Source: HNR sp040400085 (GTDB taxonomy: Bacteria; Actinomycetota; Actinomycetes; Actinomycetales; Microbacteriaceae). Taken from it: a stretch of DNA of 64,000 nt. How positions within the stretch are numbered: the first letter of the stretch is position 1; every line of letters starts with the position of its first letter. A program made the translations under genes and the position numbers. The notes under the pieces are model-generated. The model ran no database searches. It was given only the letters and a program-made list of their open reading frames with translations, and had not been told where the DNA came from. Where the stretch lies: positions 9,627-73,626 of the forward strand of contig JBBAQX010000020.1 in NCBI GenBank assembly GCA_040400085.1. The letters run 5' to 3'. Of this stretch, positions 9,307-18,635 are shown one piece after another.

Positions 9307-9335
9307 ATTATACAGCGCTGTAAATTCTGCGTGAA
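9307..9335 (-). promoter_or_regulatory. Promoter and LacI operator of the GH43 gene
   Basis: On the minus strand TTCACG, a 17-base spacer and a perfect TATAAT (9312-9307) form a promoter. The palindrome TACAGCGCTGTA (9311-9322) overlaps the -10 box and the spacer, as in the importer promoter. Confidence 0.78.
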
Positions 9336-9384
9336 AATTTGCATGCCTTCGCGCCAAGCGAACCCTTTAACGCATTGGCGCGGC

Positions 9385-9390
9385 TAAACT
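9385..9390 (+). promoter_or_regulatory. -10 box for a leaderless hspR transcript
   Basis: TAAACT ends six bases before the ATG at 9397 and no ribosome-binding site is present. This fits transcription starting at the start codon. Confidence 0.5.
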
Positions 9391-9396
9391 GGACAC

Positions 9397-9813
9397 ATGG
9401 ATGAATATTCGCCGGTCTTCGCAATTGCGATGGCCGCCGAGCTTGCCGATATGCATCCCCAGACGCTACGGCAGTACGACCGTTTGGGGCTTGTGACTCC
9501 GCAGCGTACGGCGGGCAAGTCGCGTAGATATTCCCTGCGCGATATTGCCCAATTGCGCGAAATTGCTCACCTCGGATCCCAGGGGATTACGCTGGAAGGC
9601 ATTCGCCGCATCCTCGAGCTTGAGAACCAGGTCGCAGGCCTGCAATCACGTGTGCGAGACCTCGAATCTGCGCTCAGCGACGAGCTGCTGAATCGACCGG
9701 GCAGCCGGGTTTTTGCGGCTGGTGCCGCCGGAGAGGTTATCTCGCTTAGGCATGGCACTCGTACCCAGCGCCGCACAGAAGTCATGGTGTGGCAGCCTAA
9801 AAACCCGAGGTGA
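9397..9813 (+). CDS. hspR: HspR-like MerR family heat-shock repressor
   Basis: 138 residues. The MerR winged helix (AAELADMHPQTLRQYDRLGL, then AGKSRRYSLRDIAQLREI) is followed by a coiled-coil (LELENQVAGLQSRVRDLESAL), matching HspR. HspR represses chaperone genes through HAIR operators (CTTGAGT-N7-ACTCAAG), usually with DnaK as co-repressor. It usually sits at the end of the dnaK-grpE-dnaJ operon; here it stands alone. A HAIR-like site is present in this window before clpB at 24366. It overlaps the methyltransferase gene by four bases. Confidence 0.88.
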   Translation: MDEYSPVFAIAMAAELADMHPQTLRQYDRLGLVTPQRTAGKSRRYSLRDIAQLREIAHLGSQGITLEGIRRILELENQVAGLQSRVRDLESALSDELLNRPGSRVFAAGAAGEVISLRHGTRTQRRTEVMVWQPKNPR

Positions 9814-10982
9814 GCGACGTCAGCGTGACGCCGTTTCCCTTCGATCTTCTGCGTCGATTTCCCGATGTCGAGGCCGAAAATCTCTATGCGTTTGATGCCT
9901 CCGATCGCTACCTTCTCGATGAAACCCGTGTGGTCCGTTCCTCGCTGGGGGATGCCGGGCTCGTCATAATCGGCGACCGTTACGGAGCGCTGACTCTCGC
10001 CTCGATCCACGAGGGCGCCCGCGGAATCCGGGTGCATCAGGACGGGCTGAGCGGCGAACTTGCCCTACGCCAGAATGCGGAGCGAGTATTCGCCGGTGAC
10101 TCCTCCTCTGCTGAGTCTGCCCTCTCGCAACTGCGGCAACTACCTCTCGGCCGGGAGCTGCTCGGAGGTGCGGAGACCGTGCTCCTGCAGCTGCCTCGAA
10201 GCCTGGAGGCGCTCGACGAGATCGCCCAAAACATTGCCCGGTTCGCGCCTGACGCCACCGTTTATGCGGGCGGGCGGATCAAGCATCTCACCCTGGCAAT
10301 GAACGAGGTCCTGGGGAGATACTTCGAATCGGTTGTCCCTTCGTTGGCGAGGCAGAAATCTCGCCTTCTCATTGCACAAGGTTCCCGCGGGGTTCCGCAA
10401 GTCTCGACCTACCCGAGGGTGGTCCATAATCCTGAACTCGGTATCGATATCTGCGCGCATGGCGCGGCGTTTGGCGGGACGAAGCTCGACCCGGGGACGA
10501 GGCTTCTGCTGAGCGTTATCGATGGCGCGGGTCGGGCATCCGGCCAGCGAATTATCGATTTGGGATGCGGCACCGGCGTCATCGCGACGGTTATGGCCAT
10601 GAGGCGACCCGAGGCATCCGTTATCGCGACCGATCAATCCGCGGCTGCCGTGCTGTCTGCGCGCGAAACGGCTCAGCGGGCCGGGGTCGAGGGCAGGGTG
10701 AACGTCCTGCGCGACGATGGGTTGAGTTCACAACCGGACGCCAGCGCCGACCTGATCGTGCTCAACCCTCCGTTTCACGTGGGGGCAACCGTGCACGCCG
10801 GCATCGCCTACAAGCTTTTTGACCATGCAGCACGCGTATTGCGGCCAGGTGGCGAGTTATGGGTCGTGTACAACAGTCATCTGGGCTATCGGCACGGGCT
10901 CGAGCGGCTGATCGGGCCAACGAGGCAGGTTGCGCGCGATCGGCAGTTTACCGTCACCGCTTCGGTGCGCGGGGTAAGCTAA
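9810..10982 (+). CDS. Class I SAM methyltransferase, RsmC/RlmG-like (rRNA guanine-N2)
   Basis: 390 residues, GTG start overlapping the hspR stop by four bases (GTGA), so the two are cotranscribed. The C-terminal half is a Rossmann methyltransferase with motif I DLGCGTGVIA, the acidic ATDQS at the end of strand 2, and the N2-guanine signature LNPPFHVG. The N-terminal half is a degenerate second methyltransferase-like domain, as in RsmC and RlmG. It probably methylates a guanine in ribosomal RNA, but which position cannot be told. Confidence 0.82.
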   Translation: MSDVSVTPFPFDLLRRFPDVEAENLYAFDASDRYLLDETRVVRSSLGDAGLVIIGDRYGALTLASIHEGARGIRVHQDGLSGELALRQNAERVFAGDSSSAESALSQLRQLPLGRELLGGAETVLLQLPRSLEALDEIAQNIARFAPDATVYAGGRIKHLTLAMNEVLGRYFESVVPSLARQKSRLLIAQGSRGVPQVSTYPRVVHNPELGIDICAHGAAFGGTKLDPGTRLLLSVIDGAGRASGQRIIDLGCGTGVIATVMAMRRPEASVIATDQSAAAVLSARETAQRAGVEGRVNVLRDDGLSSQPDASADLIVLNPPFHVGATVHAGIAYKLFDHAARVLRPGGELWVVYNSHLGYRHGLERLIGPTRQVARDRQFTVTASVRGVS

Positions 10983-11142
10983 GCATCAACAGGGGATGCC
11001 GTGCACGAGAAGCGGGAAAATTGCGACAGGCGCTTCTTCCCGCGGTTTCCCAGAACAACCCCTGTAGACTCGTGCGTGGCTTAGGTATAACCTGTGCCGA
11101 AAGCGAATTCACTTCAATCTTGGACTCAAAAAGTACAGTAAC
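10983..11142. other. Intergenic region with a hairpin
   Basis: The stretch near 11010-11041 contains GCGGGAA and TTCCCGC arms that could end the hspR-methyltransferase transcript. A TACAGT box lies four bases before the downstream GTG. Confidence 0.4.
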
Positions 11143-12345
11143 GTGACGAATCAGACCACATCGAATCATCAAGTGAACCCATCTTCCGACGGCAAGCGCC
11201 TACGAATTGTCATGGGATGCGATACATTTTACCCTGATATCAATGGTGCCGCTCGTTTCGCGGAGCGTCTCGCCGCCGGGTTGGTCCAGCGCGGTCACGA
11301 CGTACATATCGTTGCACCCTCCAAAAAGCACCGTCTGACCGGGGCTTTCGTGGAGAATATTGAGGGTCAAGATATGACGGTTCACCGCTGGGCAAGCTGG
11401 CGATGGTACCCGCACGATTGGCTGCGTTTTGTCGTGCCCTGGATGACGAGACCCCGCGCCCGGAAGCTGTTTGACCAGGTGAAACCCGACGTTGTGCACT
11501 TTCAGTCGCATATCGTTATCGGCAGGGGGCTGGCCATTGAAGCTGCGAAACGTAATATTCGGATTGTCGCGACAAATCACGTGATGGCCGAGAATATCCT
11601 AGATTTTGCCACGATTCCCGAATCCTGGAAAGACTGGTTTGTGCGCGCCTCATGGAAGTCAGCGACCAAAATTTTCCGTACGGCCTCGGCTGTGACCACC
11701 CCGACGCGTAAGGCGGCGGATTTCCTCGAGTATCACACGGGTCTGTCCGGGGTAATCCCCGTGAGCTGCGGAATCGACGCGACTAACTACACAGCCGATC
11801 TGGCCCCGCGCACGAGTAACAGGGTTCTTTTCGTTGGCAGGCTTACGACTGAGAAGCAGATCGACGTTCTGCTTCAGGCGATGACGAAGCTGCCTGCCGA
11901 GCTCAGCGCGACACTGGATATTGTTGGTGGTGGGGATCAGGAACATAACCTGAAATCCCTCGCAGCCAAGCTCGGGCTGAGCGACAGGGTAACGTTCCAC
12001 GGTCGCATCGGCGAGGACGAACTCCTCCGGATCTACACCGCGGCATCCGTCTGGGCAATGCCGTCCATCGCTGAGCTGCAGAGCATCGCGACTATGGAGG
12101 CTATGGCTTCCGGCCTGCCGGTCGTCTGTGCCGATGCGATGGCGCTTCCGCACTTGGTGCATGACGGCGAAAACGGTTACCTATTCGAGCCGAGCGATGC
12201 GGACGACTTGGCCGAGAAATTGCTGTTGGTGCTTGGCGCAACTCCGGAGCGCTACCTTGCGATGCAGCAGGCGTCGCTTGACGGGGTGAAGGTTCACGAT
12301 ATCAACCGCACCATCTCGACTTTCGAAGCGCTCTATCGGGGCTAG
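11143..12345 (+). CDS. GT4 family glycosyltransferase
   Basis: 400 residues with the GT-B fold. The N-terminal part has the acceptor-side pattern FYPDINGAARFAERLAAGL. The C-terminal part has the nucleotide-sugar site: LFVGRLTTEKQIDVLLQAM, FHGRIGEDEL, and the EX7E-like PSIAELQSIATMEAMASGLP. Such enzymes transfer mannose or glucose from a nucleotide sugar, often to phosphoinositol lipids or wall glycolipids in actinobacteria. Acceptor and donor are not predictable. The GTG at 11143 has no clear ribosome site. Confidence 0.85.
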   Translation: MTNQTTSNHQVNPSSDGKRLRIVMGCDTFYPDINGAARFAERLAAGLVQRGHDVHIVAPSKKHRLTGAFVENIEGQDMTVHRWASWRWYPHDWLRFVVPWMTRPRARKLFDQVKPDVVHFQSHIVIGRGLAIEAAKRNIRIVATNHVMAENILDFATIPESWKDWFVRASWKSATKIFRTASAVTTPTRKAADFLEYHTGLSGVIPVSCGIDATNYTADLAPRTSNRVLFVGRLTTEKQIDVLLQAMTKLPAELSATLDIVGGGDQEHNLKSLAAKLGLSDRVTFHGRIGEDELLRIYTAASVWAMPSIAELQSIATMEAMASGLPVVCADAMALPHLVHDGENGYLFEPSDADDLAEKLLLVLGATPERYLAMQQASLDGVKVHDINRTISTFEALYRG

Positions 12346-12376
12346 GTAGGGCGCGGTAAGGCGAGCCGCGGCCGCC

Positions 12377-12477
12377 GGGCCCAAGCTCCGCGCCCCGACC
12401 TAAGTTACCTGGGCGGGCCCAAGTTCCGCGCCTGGGCCCAAGCTGCGGCTTAGGCCCAGAACGTGCACCTTGGGCCG
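12377..12477. repeat. GGCCCAAG/CTTGGGCC intergenic repeat cluster 1
   Basis: About 100 bases with alternating GGGCCCAAG, GGCCTAAG-like and CTTGGGCC cores in both orientations, each separated by 10-18 bases such as AACGTGCAC. The same modules recur at 14692, 23985, 26691, 41991, 46386, 47829, 49133 and 50373. Confidence 0.75.
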
Positions 12478-12545
12478 ACAGTGCTGATCCCGCCGACACT
12501 CTCCCGTCGATCCCGGGCTTTCCCGCCCTGGGATACCCTTGGTGC

Positions 12546-13070
12546 ATGACTCAGTTTGTGGCGCTCCTGCGCGGGGTAAACGTCGGCGGCATTAACATCA
12601 AGATGGCGGATGTCCGCCAGGTCTTCGAGAACCTCGGGCTTTCCAGCGTCCGCACTGTTCTCGCGAGCGGCAACGTGTTGTTCGAATCGGATCAGGCCGC
12701 GCCGGAGCTGAAGCCCGTGATCGAGCGGGCGCTCGGGGCGCAATTCGGGTATGAGGCGTGGGTTCACGTGCTGGAGGTGACGAGCATCCGGTCGCTCATC
12801 GAGGCCTACCCCTTCGACGCAGAGAAAGAAGGCTGGCATCCGTACGTGATCTTCGCGCCGGATGCCGACGTGTCGGCGGAGCTCTTGGCCGCGAGCGATT
12901 CGCTGGAGGATGCCTCGGAATCTATCGCGGGCGGCGACGGCGTGATCTACTGGACAGTCGAGCGGGGCAACAGCCTCGGCAGCGTTTTCGCGAAACGGGT
13001 CGGACGCGCGCGCTACAAGTCGACGACGACCACCCGTAACCTGCGGACGTTGCGTAAACTCGTGGATTAA
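12546..13070 (+). CDS. DUF1697 family protein
   Basis: 174 residues, recognised from the N-terminal family signature FVALLRGVNVGGINIKMADV and the following SGNVLFES. Members are small cytoplasmic alpha/beta proteins of unknown function, often stand-alone. The C-terminal GNSLGSVFAKRVGRARYKSTTTTRNLRTL is also typical of the family. TACCCT lies six bases before the ATG with no ribosome site, suggesting a leaderless message. Confidence 0.88.
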   Translation: MTQFVALLRGVNVGGINIKMADVRQVFENLGLSSVRTVLASGNVLFESDQAAPELKPVIERALGAQFGYEAWVHVLEVTSIRSLIEAYPFDAEKEGWHPYVIFAPDADVSAELLAASDSLEDASESIAGGDGVIYWTVERGNSLGSVFAKRVGRARYKSTTTTRNLRTLRKLVD

Positions 13071-13086
13071 CGTCTAGCCCCCGACC

Positions 13087-13821
13087 CTACGGAGTCCGTC
13101 GTCGCAGGGTCAAAGCCCCGAGCACGATCGCTGCCACGATGAACGCCGCGATGATCCCCAGCCGCACCAGCACGTATCCCGTGTCCTGATCCCCGGTCGA
13201 CACCGCGGTGATCGCATCAACCGCGTGTGAGAGCGGCAACCAGTTAGAGATCGCGTGCAGCACATCCGGCATCTGGTCGCGCGCCACGAGAATGCCGCCG
13301 AGCAGTATTTGCGGGAACACGAAGACCGGCATGAACTGGACCACCTGGAATTCCGTTCGCGCGAAGGCGCTCGAGAAGAGGCCGAGGGTGCTGCCGAGGA
13401 TAGCGTCGGCAATCGCGACGGCGAGCAGAAGCCACACCGATCCCGACACGTTTAACCCGCAGACCCACACGGCAAAACCTACCGCGATGGAACTCTGCAG
13501 CACTGCGAGCGCGCCAAACGCGATCGCATATCCCAGGATGTAGTCACCCTTGCCGAGCGGCATCGTTAGGAGGCGTTCGAGGGTTCCTGATCGTCGTTCG
13601 CGGAGGGTCGAGATGCTCGTCACGAGGAACATGATGATAAACGGAAAGAGCGCAATCATCGCGGGCCCCACCTGTTCGAACACGGGAGTATCGTCAAAGA
13701 CCCACGCCAGTAGGCCGATCAGGAGGCTCGGCACGACCAGGAGAAGCGCGATCGTGCGGGGGTCGTGCCTGATCTGGGCCAGTACCCGGCCGGAGGTGGC
13801 CATCGTGCGGGAGAAGTTCAT
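13087..13821 (-). CDS. ABC-2 type transporter permease
   Basis: 244 residues with about six membrane helices and the ABC-2 pattern in the middle (TLRERRSGTLERLLTMPLGK). It overlaps its ATPase gene by four bases and forms the membrane half of a small exporter, of the drug or antibiotic resistance type. The substrate is unknown. Convergent with the DUF1697 gene, with only 16 bases between the stops. Confidence 0.87.
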   Translation of the reverse strand: MNFSRTMATSGRVLAQIRHDPRTIALLLVVPSLLIGLLAWVFDDTPVFEQVGPAMIALFPFIIMFLVTSISTLRERRSGTLERLLTMPLGKGDYILGYAIAFGALAVLQSSIAVGFAVWVCGLNVSGSVWLLLAVAIADAILGSTLGLFSSAFARTEFQVVQFMPVFVFPQILLGGILVARDQMPDVLHAISNWLPLSHAVDAITAVSTGDQDTGYVLVRLGIIAAFIVAAIVLGALTLRRRTP

Positions 13822-14597
13822 GAGCGTTCCTCTCCCTGTAGGTGGCGAGGTTTCTGGTGATGCGCGTGTTTGTCTTCGGAAGGTCGGCGCCCCACGAGCG
13901 CGACGAAAGCGTCCTCAACGCTGGCCGTTCCCGTGCGTGCGAGTAGCTCGTCTGGCGTTCCGCTGGCTAGGATCTCGCCGTCTCGCAGAAGCACGAGGTC
14001 GTCGCAGCGGACGGCCTCGTCCATGACGTGACTCGACACGATGATGGTCATGCCGGCATCCCTCAGCGAGTGAAAAATCGCCCAGAGATCGTTTCTTAGC
14101 AGGGGGTCGAGGCCGACGGTGGGTTCGTCGAGCACCAGCAGCTCGGGCGTGCCCATGAGCGCGACGGCGAGTGAGGCACGACTGAGTTGGCCGCCGGAGA
14201 GCGAGCCGGCCAGGGCATCCGCTCTCGAGACCAGATCGGTCTCAGCGAGCACTCGATCAACATCGGATGCCGGTGCCCCCAATATCTTGCGGAAATAGTT
14301 CAGATTCTGCCGGATCGTGAGGTCGTCGTAGACGCTTGGGGCCTGTGTGACGTATCCGATGGCCGAGCGGAGCTTGTGGCTTCCCACGGGCAGATCGAGG
14401 ACGCGGATGCTTCCCGAAGCGATGACCTGCACGCCCACTATCGCCCGCATCAGCGTTGTCTTTCCGCAGCCGCTCGGGCCGAGCAACCCGGTGATCTGGC
14501 CGCGCGGGACCGTCAGCGATACCGAGTCGAGCGCCGTTGTCTTGCCCCTGACCACGGTGAGGCCCTCGATGTCGAGTGCGGGAGTTTTCTCTGCCAT
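13818..14597 (-). CDS. ABC transporter ATP-binding protein
   Basis: 259 residues with a complete nucleotide-binding domain: Walker A GPSGCGKTTL (about residue 40), Q-loop GYVTQAPSVYDDLT, signature LSGGQLSRA, Walker B LLVLDEPTVGLDP, and switch His in SSHVMDE. It drives the ABC-2 permease encoded four bases into its 3' end. Together they make an exporter of the DrrA/NatA class. Confidence 0.9.
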   Translation of the reverse strand: MAEKTPALDIEGLTVVRGKTTALDSVSLTVPRGQITGLLGPSGCGKTTLMRAIVGVQVIASGSIRVLDLPVGSHKLRSAIGYVTQAPSVYDDLTIRQNLNYFRKILGAPASDVDRVLAETDLVSRADALAGSLSGGQLSRASLAVALMGTPELLVLDEPTVGLDPLLRNDLWAIFHSLRDAGMTIIVSSHVMDEAVRCDDLVLLRDGEILASGTPDELLARTGTASVEDAFVALVGRRPSEDKHAHHQKPRHLQGEERS

Positions 14598-14691
14598 ACG
14601 ATGAATGATTCACCCTCGCGGAGTGCCGTGTCAAGCGTTTCGAGTGGGTGGTTGCTCCCCGCTAGGCTCGCGGGCCCACGCCAACCGTTCC

Positions 14692-14820
14692 CGGCCTACG
14701 TTACAGATTGGGCCGAGAGCGTGTGCCTTGGGCCGAACCGTGCAACTTGGGCCCGGGGAACGTATTATGTTGAGCCGAGAGCGTTGCAATATGGGCCGAA
14801 ACGTGCAACCTGGGCCGAGA
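14692..14820. repeat. TTGGGCC intergenic repeat cluster 2
   Basis: Five roughly 19-24 base units follow each other here, each beginning TTGGGCC or TGGGCCGA and carrying GTGCAAC or a variant. This is the clearest tandem form of the repeat family, lying between the divergent ABC gene and the small membrane-protein gene. Confidence 0.75.
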
Positions 14821-14873
14821 ACTGGTTGCGGAAGAAACCGACATCGCCCGTACTTCTGAGTTAGTGTGTACTG

Positions 14874-15269
14874 GTGAACGCTTACAACCCCCCGATGCGG
14901 CCCTTGATAGTACACGCACGAGCGATGCCCCTGCTCCTGAGGTCCTGGGTATCCCCCGTTGTCAAACTTGACGGATATGAGTTCGCCCTTGGCTGGGGCA
15001 CGCGGCAGTACCTAATCCCTGCCGATCGGCCGGTGCACGTGCAATGCGAGATGCCTTTTATGTATAGATACGGCTCTGCGGCGGTTGTCGTATCCCCTGG
15101 AACTTTCCCGGTTGAGCTCGAGTACAGCGCGCCCGCCTCGGCGCTGATGCAGGGTCAGATCGGTGCGCCCGGGACAACTCGCACCACCGGCGTTGTATTT
15201 ACCACTGTGGTGATTTGTCTGCTCTTCCTGGTTCTTATACCGGTGGTCGCGAATCTTATTCTGAGGTAG
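14874..15269 (+). CDS. Small membrane protein of unknown function
   Basis: 131 residues not matched to a family I can name. Residues 25-90 are a compact beta-rich soluble part (VKLDGYEFALGWGTRQYLIP ... VEMPFMYRYGSAAVVVSPG-like pattern). A single hydrophobic helix near the C-terminus (VVFTTVVICLLFLVLIPVVA) probably anchors it with the soluble part facing one side. A TAGTGT box six bases before the GTG supports this start. Its 3' end overlaps the convergent glycosyltransferase gene by 14 bases. Confidence 0.65.
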   Translation: MNAYNPPMRPLIVHARAMPLLLRSWVSPVVKLDGYEFALGWGTRQYLIPADRPVHVQCEMPFMYRYGSAAVVVSPGTFPVELEYSAPASALMQGQIGAPGTTRTTGVVFTTVVICLLFLVLIPVVANLILR

Positions 15270-16440
15270 GCCTCGAGCTGAGCTGCCCGGCATAAACCGC
15301 CGCCAGCCGCTCGCCCACCAGGCTCCAGTCGAAGTTCTCCGCCCGCGCCCGGGCGTTCGCGCCGAGCCGCGCCATGCGCGCGGGGTCTCGCAGCAGCGTC
15401 TCGATTGCGGATGCCCAGACCACCGGATCCCGCCCGTTCAGCAGAACCCCGGTCTCGTTATCCACGACGGCCTCGCGTAGCCCGCCGGTATCTGCCGCGA
15501 CCACGGGGACTCCGCTCGCAGCGCCCTCTAGGGCCACGAGCCCAAAAGTCTCGGAGTAGGACGGCACGAGCACGAGCGTGGACTCCCTCAGCCAGGTCGC
15601 GAGCGCCTCGCGGGACTGGGCGCCGATGAACTCGATCTGGAGGGCGGCACCGGCCGCACCTCGAGCATCCTCTCGAAGCTTGTCGCGGTATCCTGCAAAG
15701 TCAATGGAGTCTTCTCCCGCGACCACGAGCCTCGGCCGCACGTCGTCGCTCACGTGGGCAAGGGCATCCACCGCGAGGTCTATCCCCTTGAGGGGCTGCA
15801 ACCGGGCCGCGATAAAGACGTAGCTCGGGGCGGAGGCAGCGCCGGGGGTGAAGAGCGCGCTATCAACTCCGGGGGCGAGAACGAAGACCCGGGCCGCGTC
15901 CGCGCCGCACCGGTTGATTGCGGTGTCGGCCTCTGCCTCGCTGACCGCGACGATCAGGGTTGCCTCGCGCGCGAGCAGGGCTTCGCCGTCGACTCGCAGG
16001 TGATCCTCTGGCGGTTCCCCGTCATCGAGGGGCGCGCCGGGCAGCGCCGCGATGGAGTGATAGCTCATGAGAAGGGGCACGCCTGCGTCGCGGGCAACGG
16101 GTAGGGCCGCGACCCCGGACATCCAGTGGTGGGCATGGATCAAATCGTAGGAGGGCAGGTCTCGCATCGACGTCTCGAACTCGCCGGTGAAAACGCCCTG
16201 AGCACTTTTTGACAGCTCGGCGACAGGCCCCGCAACAAGCGTGCGAAGGGTGAGCCCTGGCCGCAGTTCCAGGCTGGTTGGGGCATCCGGGTCTATACGT
16301 CGGGTGAGTACCTCGACCTCGTGTCCAAGTGCCGCCAGGGCTTCCGCGTGATGCCGTACGACCACGTTCATACCGCCGGCATCGCCCCAGCCCGGGGCGT
16401 CAAACGGGTTGGTGTGCATCGAAACGAGCGCGATACGCAT
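15256..16440 (-). CDS. MshA-like GT4 glycosyltransferase
   Basis: 394 residues. The N-terminus has the MshA-type glycine loop DAGGMNVVVRHHAEALAALGHEVEV, and the donor half has RLQPLKGIDLAVDAL and the EX7E motif SYSETFGLVALEGAASGVP. MshA attaches GlcNAc to inositol-3-phosphate in mycothiol synthesis. This gene could be that enzyme or a related sucrose-phosphate/mannosyl transferase, so no symbol is given. A GGAG site precedes the ATG at 16440. Confidence 0.82.
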   Translation of the reverse strand: MRIALVSMHTNPFDAPGWGDAGGMNVVVRHHAEALAALGHEVEVLTRRIDPDAPTSLELRPGLTLRTLVAGPVAELSKSAQGVFTGEFETSMRDLPSYDLIHAHHWMSGVAALPVARDAGVPLLMSYHSIAALPGAPLDDGEPPEDHLRVDGEALLAREATLIVAVSEAEADTAINRCGADAARVFVLAPGVDSALFTPGAASAPSYVFIAARLQPLKGIDLAVDALAHVSDDVRPRLVVAGEDSIDFAGYRDKLREDARGAAGAALQIEFIGAQSREALATWLRESTLVLVPSYSETFGLVALEGAASGVPVVAADTGGLREAVVDNETGVLLNGRDPVVWASAIETLLRDPARMARLGANARARAENFDWSLVGERLAAVYAGQLSSRPTSE

Positions 16441-16560
16441 ACGATTTTCTCCTCGAAGTGAGCGGGTGCGCGCTCAGACTATGAGCGCGCTAACTAGCCT
16501 ACCCACGCCTGAGGCGCCCCGCACCCAAAACGACAGCTCAGGCCGTGTCCGAAGCAGCGC

Positions 16561-18633
16561 CTAAGCCGTCGCAACCCGAGGCTGCGGTATCGCAGAGACG
16601 CCGAGTGACCGCTCCCGCAGAACCGCGACCAGGGTCAGCGCGCAGCCAAGAATGAGCCAACCGATGAGCCCGGATACCGACGAACCAACCCCGCCGGTGC
16701 CCTCCACCACGGCGCGCATCCCGTTCAGTGCTGTCGTCAGCGGCAGGACAGCGAGCACCTGGTCGTAGACGGGCGGAACAGTCGAGACTATTCCCGCGGC
16801 CAGCGCGAGTACCGTGATGATCATAGATACGAGTCGCCCGAACCCGCCGAAGGCCGCCACCAGGCCCTGGTTGACGGCCCCGAAGGCAACGCCGGCCAGC
16901 ACGGAGATTCCGGCGAAGGCCAGCCAATCTGCCGCGCTGAGGCCGAGCGCCACCTGCATGACGCCTGCGATCAGCACGCCTTGCGCCGCACCGATCAGGA
17001 GCCCGGGGAGGACCCCTCTCCCGGTGATTTTGAACACGGATTGAGCCGCTGTCATGGCACGGCGGGGCACCGCGCGAAGAAGCAGGAACGAGACCAGCCC
17101 GCCAACCCACAGTGCGAGCATCGCGAAGAATGGGATGCTGGACGCATCAAACAGGCCGGCCTGAGCCCCGTCCGTTGTCACGGGGTTCGCCACGACGGAG
17201 CTGAGGTTTTTGCGTTCGCTATCGTTTGTCGAGGGGAGGCTTCCCGATGCCTGTGTGAGGCCCGTTCCGAGCGAGGTCGCGCCCTGGCTGAGCGAGGACG
17301 TTCCCGTCGCGAGTTCGTTCGCCCCCTGTGCCAGCTGCTGGGCTCCAGATCCCGCGGATGCCGCTCCCGTGGCCAGCCCGCTCGCCCCGGTTGCCGCCTG
17401 GCTTGCGCCGGAGGCGAGGGAACTAGCCCCCGTTGCGAGCTGCGAGGCCCCGCCGGTGAGCTGGGTTGCGCCGTCCGCCAGCTGGTGTGCCGCGGTGGCT
17501 GCTTGGCCGATGCCAGCCGGAAGTGCGCTGAGCTGAGTTGCCAGCCCGGGTTGTCCTCCCTGCCCGTTTACGTAGGCGTCCGCGTAGCCGACGGAGGTGA
17601 GCACACTTGTAGATGAGGCCGCGACCTTGCCAAATTGAGTCAGGGCGGCGCCGATCGCCGCGCAATTGTCGTTGGGGGTCACGCAGCCCTCCTGGAGCGC
17701 TGTCAGCTGCGCGCCGAGCGTGGCCAGGTCTGTCCCGAGGGCCGCGGTTTGGGTCGTCGCGGCGGTGTTGGTGATCCCGGAGAGCTCTGTCAACGCGCCC
17801 GGAAGCTCAGTCAGTCCCGCCGCCGTTTGATCGAGCCCTCCCGCGAACTCGGTGAGTCCGTTCGACAGGGTCGATGCCCCCGTCTGCAGGCCGGTCGCGC
17901 CGGTGCTGAGCGACCGGGCTCCCGTCGAGAGCGAGGCGACTCCACTGCTGAGCGAGCTTGCGCCGGAAGAGAGAGTGCCCAGGCCTGCCCCGAGCCCCTC
18001 GACGCCCGAGGCGACCTGTTGGGCGCCATCGCCGAGTTTGTTGGCCCCATCCGCCAGCGAGGTGGCTCCGGTCGCGGCCTCGCCGAGCTGATCGCCCAGC
18101 GTGTTGAAGCCCACGTAGAGGTTATCGATGTAGGTTTCGGTGAGCTGCTGGCCAAGCACGGTGCTGGCGGTGCTCGTCACGGTTTGGGTGAGGGCGGCAT
18201 CCACCAATTTGCTTTTCGGGGAGGTGGCAATGTCGAGGGTAGCTTTTTCCGCCTTCGCCGCGTCGCCGGAGAAGGAGGTTGCGGCGGCGGAGAAGTTTTC
18301 GGGGATGGTGACAACCGTGGCGTAGCTGCCATCAGCCAGCCCCGCTTTGGCGTCTTCCTCGTTTGTGATGACCCAGGTCAGGTTCTGGTCTGTGCCGCTG
18401 TCCACAAGCCCGCCGGCCAGCAGTCGACCGAGAGGCGTGACCTGCCCGTTGAGCGTCACGGGTTTATCGTCATTGACGATTGCGCCGGTCATCTGCTCGA
18501 GACGATCTGTGGGGCTCCACAGCCCCCAGACCAGCGTTGCGCCGAGAATGAGCGGAACCAATACCAGACCCAGTATCGACCAGGGCGAGAGTTTTTTCGC
18601 GGAGAATGCTGCATCGAGCGATAGACGTGACAT
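16561..18633 (-). CDS. YhgE/Pip domain membrane protein (ABC-2 family)
   Basis: 690 residues. One N-terminal helix (residues about 15-35), then a long extracytoplasmic region, then five or six helices at the C-terminus (about 500-690). The middle, about residues 190-470, is built of alternating short repeats of the type LATGASSLASGASQAATGAS, predicted to form a long helical rod as in YhgE/Pip proteins. Its start lies two bases after the MMPL gene's stop, so the two are cotranscribed. The pair is likely an exporter or a cell-envelope complex controlled by the divergent TetR gene. Confidence 0.85.
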   Translation of the reverse strand: MSRLSLDAAFSAKKLSPWSILGLVLVPLILGATLVWGLWSPTDRLEQMTGAIVNDDKPVTLNGQVTPLGRLLAGGLVDSGTDQNLTWVITNEEDAKAGLADGSYATVVTIPENFSAAATSFSGDAAKAEKATLDIATSPKSKLVDAALTQTVTSTASTVLGQQLTETYIDNLYVGFNTLGDQLGEAATGATSLADGANKLGDGAQQVASGVEGLGAGLGTLSSGASSLSSGVASLSTGARSLSTGATGLQTGASTLSNGLTEFAGGLDQTAAGLTELPGALTELSGITNTAATTQTAALGTDLATLGAQLTALQEGCVTPNDNCAAIGAALTQFGKVAASSTSVLTSVGYADAYVNGQGGQPGLATQLSALPAGIGQAATAAHQLADGATQLTGGASQLATGASSLASGASQAATGASGLATGAASAGSGAQQLAQGANELATGTSSLSQGATSLGTGLTQASGSLPSTNDSERKNLSSVVANPVTTDGAQAGLFDASSIPFFAMLALWVGGLVSFLLLRAVPRRAMTAAQSVFKITGRGVLPGLLIGAAQGVLIAGVMQVALGLSAADWLAFAGISVLAGVAFGAVNQGLVAAFGGFGRLVSMIITVLALAAGIVSTVPPVYDQVLAVLPLTTALNGMRAVVEGTGGVGSSVSGLIGWLILGCALTLVAVLRERSLGVSAIPQPRVATA

Positions 18634-18635
18634 GG

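Noticed and set aside
14692..14820. Regularly spaced TTGGGCC units that resemble a small CRISPR array
   Set aside because: The units are short and imperfect, spacers are themselves similar, orientation varies at other sites, and no cas gene is near.
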